DNA from: Hyphomonas sp.
Lineage (GTDB): Bacteria; Pseudomonadota; Alphaproteobacteria; Caulobacterales; Hyphomonadaceae
Assembly (NCBI GenBank): GCA_003486945.1
Contig: DNFL01000165.1
Location: 1 to 19,388 of the forward strand
Direction of reading: 5' to 3'
DNA: 19,388 nt
In this document: positions 16,049 through 19,388 of the stretch, piece after piece
How positions within the stretch are numbered: the stretch's first letter is position 1
Layout: every line of letters starts with the position of its first letter
Notes under the pieces: model-generated
The model's database searches: none
What the model was told of the DNA's origin: nothing
Seen by the model: the letters and a program-made list of their open reading frames with translations, nothing else
Made by a program: the position numbers and the translations under genes

Positions 16049-17355
16049 CTGCGTCTTTCTTTTCTTCCGTTCCGGCGATCCGCTATGAGGGCCCGGATAG
16101 CCGCAACGCGCTGGCCTATCGCTGGTATGACAAGGACCGCGTGATCCGCGGCAAGCGGATGGAAGATCACCTGCGTCCGTCCGTCTGCTACTGGCATTCC
16201 TTCTGCTGGGATGGGTATGACATCTTCGGCGAAGGCACCTTCCGCCGCCCTTGGCATGAGTTGACGGGGCAGGAGATGGCGGATGCCAAGATGGAAGTGG
16301 CATTCGAGTTTTTCACCAAGCTTGGTGTGCCCTACTTCGCGTTCCACGATGTGGACGTGATGGCGCCTGCGGCGAATATCCGGGAGCATGTGAACAACTT
16401 CGCGGTCATGGTCGACAAGATCGAAGCGAAGATGGCGTCGACGAAGATGAAGCTGCTGTGGGGCACGGCGAATGTGTTCGGCAATCGCCGGTACATGGGC
16501 GGTGCATCGACCAATCCGAACCCGGAGGTTTTTGCCTGCGCCGCAACACAGGTGCGCCATGCAATGGATGCGACGCACCGTCTTGGCGGCGAGAACTACG
16601 TGTTTTGGGGTGGCCGCGAAGGCTACGATACGCTGCTCAACACGCGTATCGGCCAGGAGTTGGACCAGCTGGCGCGCCTGCTGACGCTCGCAATCGAGCA
16701 CAAGCACAAGATCGGCTTCAAGGGCACGCTGCTGATCGAGCCAAAGCCGCATGAGCCGACCAAGCATCAGTATGACCGCGACACGGCGACCGTCTACGGC
16801 TTCCTCAAGAGGTACGGCCTCGAGAACGAAGTGAAGGTCAATATTGAGACCAATCACGCGACCCTCGCCGGCAATGCGATGGACCATGAGATCGCCACGG
16901 CCTTCGCGCTCGGCATCTTCGGCTCCATCGACGCCAATCGCGGTGACCCCCAGAATGGTTGGGATACGGATCAGTTCTGGATGGAGCATCTGGAGATCAC
17001 GCGCTCCATGCTCGAACTCCTGCGCGGCGGCGGTTTCACCACGGGGGGCTTCAATTTTGACTCAAAGGTCCGCCGCCAGAGCATCGATCCGACAGATATG
17101 TTCTACGGCCACGTTGGCAGCCTCGATGCACTCGCGCGGGGGCTGATTGCAGCGTCAGACATTCTTGATTCGGGCGAAATCGATGGCTTCGTTGAGGAGC
17201 GGTACTCCGGCTGGAACGGCGAGTTGGGTCAATGGTTGCTCAAGGGTTCTAGCCTGGAAGCGATCTCCGAGCGCACCGTGAAAGAGGGGCTCGACCCGCA
17301 GCCGCGCTCCGGACGTCAGGAATGGCTGGAAAACGTGCTTAACCGCCACCTCTGA
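16045..17355 (+). CDS. xylA: Xylose isomerase
   Basis: A 436-residue class II-type xylose isomerase that interconverts D-xylose and D-xylulose in the cytoplasm. The active site is complete, and residue numbers coincide with those I recall for the E. coli enzyme: H101 and D104 in FHDVD, and metal ligands E232, E268, H271, D296, D307, D309 and D339. The signature [10 protein letters not shown] is at residues 185-194 and [13 protein letters not shown] at 299-311. The start codon ATG overlaps the xylB stop by four bases, so the pair is translationally coupled. Its presence shows that this organism can use the isomerase route, in contrast to the oxidative Weimberg route of Caulobacter crescentus. 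A short GC-rich stem after the stop has no T run, and a promoter-like sequence for the regulator gene follows within 30 bases. Confidence 0.97.
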   Translation: MTASFFSSVPAIRYEGPDSRNALAYRWYDKDRVIRGKRMEDHLRPSVCYWHSFCWDGYDIFGEGTFRRPWHELTGQEMADAKMEVAFEFFTKLGVPYFAFHDVDVMAPAANIREHVNNFAVMVDKIEAKMASTKMKLLWGTANVFGNRRYMGGASTNPNPEVFACAATQVRHAMDATHRLGGENYVFWGGREGYDTLLNTRIGQELDQLARLLTLAIEHKHKIGFKGTLLIEPKPHEPTKHQYDRDTATVYGFLKRYGLENEVKVNIETNHATLAGNAMDHEIATAFALGIFGSIDANRGDPQNGWDTDQFWMEHLEITRSMLELLRGGGFTTGGFNFDSKVRRQSIDPTDMFYGHVGSLDALARGLIAASDILDSGEIDGFVEERYSGWNGELGQWLLKGSSLEAISERTVKEGLDPQPRSGRQEWLENVLNRHL

Positions 17356-17379
17356 AGCGGGGTGCGGCCCCGGCGACCG

Positions 17380-17410
17380 TTGACAGTTCAGGCCGCTGGC
17401 GGGCTATAAT
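17380..17410 (+). promoter_or_regulatory. Sigma-70-like promoter for the LacI-family regulator
   Basis: TTGACA (17380-17385) and TATAAT (17405-17410) are both perfect consensus hexamers, but the spacer is 19 bases, two above the optimum. No xyl-type operator is seen around it, so the regulator gene may be expressed constitutively. GAGGGG at 17440-17445 serves as ribosome site nine bases before ATG 17455. Confidence 0.6.
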
Positions 17411-17454
17411 CGCCTCAATCCGGGCTTTGCCGGTGATGTGAGGGGTAGTCCCGA

Positions 17455-18522
17455 ATGAACGAAGTTCTGCGCCGTCCGGCCCGCCGGTCGCATGCGACCA
17501 TCAAGGAGGTCGCAGAGCTTGCGGGCGTGTCGCAGATGACCGTGTCGCGGGTGCTCAACCGGCGCGAGACGGTGAAGGAAGCGACCCGGATCAAGGTTGA
17601 GGAAGCCATCCGCGAACTGAACTACCGGCCGAACCTGCTGGCGCGCGGATTGGCGGGCGGCAAATCGCTGTTCATCGGTCTGATCTTTCACAACCCGTCG
17701 AATACCTATCTCGGCGAACTTCTCGTCGGCGCGCTGCAAGCCTGCCGTGATGAGGGCCACCACCTTGTCATCGAGGATTTCACCTCCGAAGACATCAAGG
17801 AGCATGGCCCCAAATTCGTGGAACGCCTCGGGGGCGCTGGTCTCGACGGGGTGATCGTTGCGCCGCCGATCAGTGAAGATGATGACATTCTTGACGCGCT
17901 GACAGCGGCGCAGATCGTCACGGTGCTGATTGCTCCGAAGGATGTGTCGGCAACCGATATCAGTGTCTCGATTGATGATGCTCAGGCTGCGGAGGAAATG
18001 ACGCAGCACGTGATCGAGCATGGCCACCGCAAGATTGGCTTCATTCGCGGGCCGGACAACCAATCCTCATCGCGCCGGCGTTTCCGCGGCTTCAAATCGG
18101 CGATGGCCCGTCACGGCCTGACGGTGGAAGACGGCTGGGTGGCGCAGGGCGATTATACCTATCGGTCGGGCATGCTAGCGGCGGAGGCAATCCTTGCCTT
18201 GCCGGATCGTCCCACCGCGATCTTCGCCAGCAACGATGACATGGCTGCCGGGGTTGTTTCTTCCGCTCAGAGGCTTGGCATCAAGGTTCCGGACGATCTC
18301 TCGGTTGTCGGCTTTGACGATACGATGTTCGCAACAGCAATCTGGCCGCAGCTGACCACGGTGCGCCAGCCGATTGCCGATATGGCGGCGGAATCGGTGC
18401 ATCTCCTCTCTCGTTTCCTGCGGGCCCGCGACGCAGAAAGCGAGGGCGAAGAGGATGCGATGCAGCGCAATGTCGTCCTCGATGTTGGCATCATCTCGCG
18501 TGGTTCACTGCGCAAGATCTGA
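17455..18522 (+). CDS. xylR: LacI-family transcriptional regulator, probable xylose/xylan repressor
   Basis: A 355-residue LacI/GalR-type regulator. The helix-turn-helix lies at residues 14-36 (ATIKEVAELAGVSQMTVSR), followed by the hinge helix NYRPNLLARGLA (56-67). The periplasmic-binding-protein-like effector domain runs from about residue 70 to the end, with GFIRGP and FDDTMFATAIWP segments typical of the family. By analogy with the LacI-type XylR of Caulobacter, it probably binds the TGATAGCGCTAACA-like sites at 5405-5475, 13360-13373 and 19192-19261 and is released by xylose or an oligomer; ligand and targets are inferred from context. It follows xylA by 99 bases with its own promoter-like sequence and shows no copy of the operator upstream. 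It converges with the small secreted-protein gene, four bases separating the two. Confidence 0.88.
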   Translation: MNEVLRRPARRSHATIKEVAELAGVSQMTVSRVLNRRETVKEATRIKVEEAIRELNYRPNLLARGLAGGKSLFIGLIFHNPSNTYLGELLVGALQACRDEGHHLVIEDFTSEDIKEHGPKFVERLGGAGLDGVIVAPPISEDDDILDALTAAQIVTVLIAPKDVSATDISVSIDDAQAAEEMTQHVIEHGHRKIGFIRGPDNQSSSRRRFRGFKSAMARHGLTVEDGWVAQGDYTYRSGMLAAEAILALPDRPTAIFASNDDMAAGVVSSAQRLGIKVPDDLSVVGFDDTMFATAIWPQLTTVRQPIADMAAESVHLLSRFLRARDAESEGEEDAMQRNVVLDVGIISRGSLRKI

Positions 18523-18537
18523 CGCTTCAGAGATCTT
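18514..18537. terminator. Possible bidirectional hairpin between convergent genes
   Basis: AAGATCT at 18514-18520 and AGATCTT at 18531-18537 form a seven-base-pair stem, and CTGA/TCAG can extend it with a two-base bulge. It spans the stop codons of both convergent genes. No T tract follows on either strand, so terminator function is uncertain. Confidence 0.35.
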
Positions 18538-19156
18538 CCGGTGCAGAGGGCAGGGAGTCCAGCCGCACGCCGGGCCCGAGGTTCATCACGTAGACTTGTC
18601 CGAACTGAACGGTCTGCTTGTGCTTGCCTGTGTTGAAGGCGAGCGAGACCTTGCCAGTGTCATAGCTCGCCGGCGCGATGCCTTTGACATAGTGCAACTG
18701 CCATTTTGGCTGAACCGTCACCTGCGCCTCTGCAATGCCCGTGTACGGAGCAGCGGATTGCTGCACGCGCACCTGCATCTCGGCGCCGCCGGTTTCATCG
18801 GCCGGTTTTGTCGCCCGGGCCCAGAAGGCAATCAGCACGGCATCGCCTGAAGACACGCCAGACGTAAGCGCAGCCGTCACCGACACGTCCCAGGGATTCC
18901 GGTTCGCCTGCTTCACGCGCACTTCGTAAGCTAGGCCGCCGGGAACCTCTGGTGCCTTGACCACCTTTGTCGATGCGGCCGCGCCATGCGTCGTCCAGCC
19001 GGGCGCCATGGGATTGTTCATCAGCGTTCCCGGCAATTCCGCTTCCAGGGCAGCGAGCGCTTCGGCCTCTTCTGCCGTCATGGCGCCCTGGGCGAGGGCC
19101 GCAGGGGCGAGACAAAGGAACACAATTGCAAAGATACCGGCGCCCAGATTGCGCAT
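18527..19156 (-). CDS. Small secreted protein resembling a carbohydrate-binding module
   Basis: A 209-residue protein. Residues 1-22 form a Sec signal peptide with an ALA cleavage site before Gln23. A mature domain of about 185 residues follows, with alternating strands such as YEVRVKQANRNPWDVSV, LIAFWARA, EMQVRVQQ and, near the end, VQFGQVYVMNLGPGV. This pattern resembles jelly-roll CBM4/9-like modules found attached to xylanases; no catalytic motif is seen, and the family call is tentative. It may hold xylan or oligomers in the periplasm or at the surface. The start is ATG 19156, because GGGAGGA (19163-19169) lies six bases upstream; the ATG at 19171 overlaps that ribosome site and is rejected. 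The leader block GGGAGGATCAAC is the same as before GH10. It is divergent from the last gene, with two xyl-type operators between them, which suggests xylose control. Confidence 0.75.
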   Translation of the reverse strand: MRNLGAGIFAIVFLCLAPAALAQGAMTAEEAEALAALEAELPGTLMNNPMAPGWTTHGAAASTKVVKAPEVPGGLAYEVRVKQANRNPWDVSVTAALTSGVSSGDAVLIAFWARATKPADETGGAEMQVRVQQSAAPYTGIAEAQVTVQPKWQLHYVKGIAPASYDTGKVSLAFNTGKHKQTVQFGQVYVMNLGPGVRLDSLPSAPEDL

Positions 19157-19191
19157 CGTTGATCCTCCCATAAGTGGCCATCCAGCGGCTC

Positions 19192-19205
19192 TGATAGCGA
19201 TATCT
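19192..19205. promoter_or_regulatory. Candidate xylose-type operator, half-site quality
   Basis: TGATAGCGATATCT has one perfect half (TGATAGC) and a poor second half. It lies 35 bases upstream of the secreted-protein start, where binding would block its promoter. Confidence 0.45.
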
Positions 19206-19223
19206 TGCCAGAGAAGCTGGGCT

Positions 19224-19237
19224 TGTAAACGGTTGCG
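19224..19237. promoter_or_regulatory. Candidate operator of a different LacI-family regulator
   Basis: TGTAAACGGTTGCG agrees with the general LacI/GalR pattern TGTAAACGTTTACA at 11 of 14 positions, with the central CG. The half-site differs from the TGATAGC type. It lies between the two xyl-type sites. Confidence 0.35.
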
Positions 19238-19247
19238 CGGATGAATT

Positions 19248-19261
19248 TGTTAGCGCAAACA
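19248..19261. promoter_or_regulatory. Candidate xylose-type LacI operator before the last gene
   Basis: TGTTAGCGCAAACA is a near-palindrome (halves TGTTAGC and TGTTTGC) and one of the best copies in the window. It differs from the reversed copy of the site at 5429-5442 at only one position. It lies 71 bases before the TTG start at 19333. Confidence 0.65.
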
Positions 19262-19332
19262 AAAATGTGTGGCTTTTCCCGGCAAGCCGTTTCATACTCC
19301 GGCAAAAGAACACACAAGGCGGGAGGTTAGCT

Positions 19333-19388
19333 TTGACAATTTCAGTCGCTCAGACCGAGCGGACCACAGGCGATTTCGCCTTTGTTTT
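19333..19388 (+). CDS. Start of an unidentified gene, cut by the window edge
   Basis: A TTG start at 19333 follows a strong GGGAGG ribosome site (19321-19326) by six bases. The frame stays open for 18 codons to the window end (TISVAQTERTTGDFAFV after the initiator). The product cannot be identified from so little. Given the xyl-type operator upstream and the surrounding locus, a sugar transporter of the major facilitator family is one reasonable guess: a short polar head followed by hydrophobic residues would fit. That is inference only. Confidence 0.55.
   Translation, partial: MTISVAQTERTTGDFAFV

Noticed and set aside
16003..16989. Minus-strand open frame opposite xylA, rich in Val, Ile and Leu
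   Set aside because: It looks protein-like in composition but is fully antisense to a complete xylose isomerase; no motif or ribosome site supports it.
17358..17372. GC-rich stem after xylA as a terminator
   Set aside because: Only five base pairs (CGGGG/CCCCG) and no T run follow, so it is too weak to call.
1..19388. CRISPR arrays, tRNA or rRNA genes, insertion sequences, attachment sites
   Set aside because: No repeated spacer pattern, cloverleaf, transposase motif or terminal inverted repeats were seen on reading both strands by eye.

Overview
The window looks like a xylan/glucuronoxylan utilisation locus from a GC-rich Gram-negative bacterium. It is most likely an alphaproteobacterium of the Caulobacterales/Hyphomonadaceae kind. 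The reasons are a long Xanthomonas-Caulobacter-type TonB-dependent receptor, a LacI-type regulator with operator-like sites close to TGATAGCGCTAACA (as I recall, similar to the Caulobacter xylose operator), a TonB receptor next to PrnA-type halogenases and a cupin/JmjC protein, and dense, short-spaced genes. The genus cannot be fixed from the sequence alone.

Layout, left to right. (1) 2-880 (+): C-terminal part of a GH115 alpha-glucuronidase, cut by the window edge. (2) 877-1938 (-): FIH-like cupin-8/JmjC Fe(II)-dependent oxygenase candidate. (3) 2039-5338 (-): 1099-residue TonB-dependent receptor, with an intrinsic terminator between it and the cupin gene. (4) 5339-5551: divergent control region with three operator-like sites. 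(5) 5552-11547 (+): a tight run of four PrnA-like flavin-dependent halogenase homologues; the second lacks several hallmark residues. (6) 11554-13257 (-): GH43 lipoprotein glycosidase. (7) 13258-13438: divergent control region with one good operator. (8) 13439-17355 (+): GH10 xylanase (Tat-type lipoprotein), xylulokinase and xylose isomerase as an operon. (9) 17455-18522 (+): LacI-family regulator with its own promoter-like sequence. (10) 18527-19156 (-): small secreted protein resembling a carbohydrate-binding module. (11) 19157-19332: divergent control region with two xyl-type operators and a third, different LacI-type site. (12) 19333-19388 (+): first 18 codons of an unidentified gene.

How the parts fit together (inference from families): extracytoplasmic GH10 cuts the xylan backbone, GH115 removes (4-O-methyl)glucuronic acid side chains, and the TonB receptor imports oligosaccharides across the outer membrane. 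GH43 removes xylose or arabinose units. XylA isomerises xylose to xylulose, and XylB phosphorylates it for the pentose phosphate pathway. The LacI regulator probably represses the divergent promoters through the shared 14-bp operator and releases them when xylose or an oligomer is present.

The most interesting part is the block of four halogenase homologues and an FIH-like oxygenase candidate around the TonB receptor. Its operator sites suggest it is induced with xylan degradation, yet neither enzyme type has an obvious role in sugar catabolism. No flavin reductase, SapC homologue, tRNA, rRNA, CRISPR array or insertion sequence is seen in the window. No gap between genes exceeds about 215 bases.
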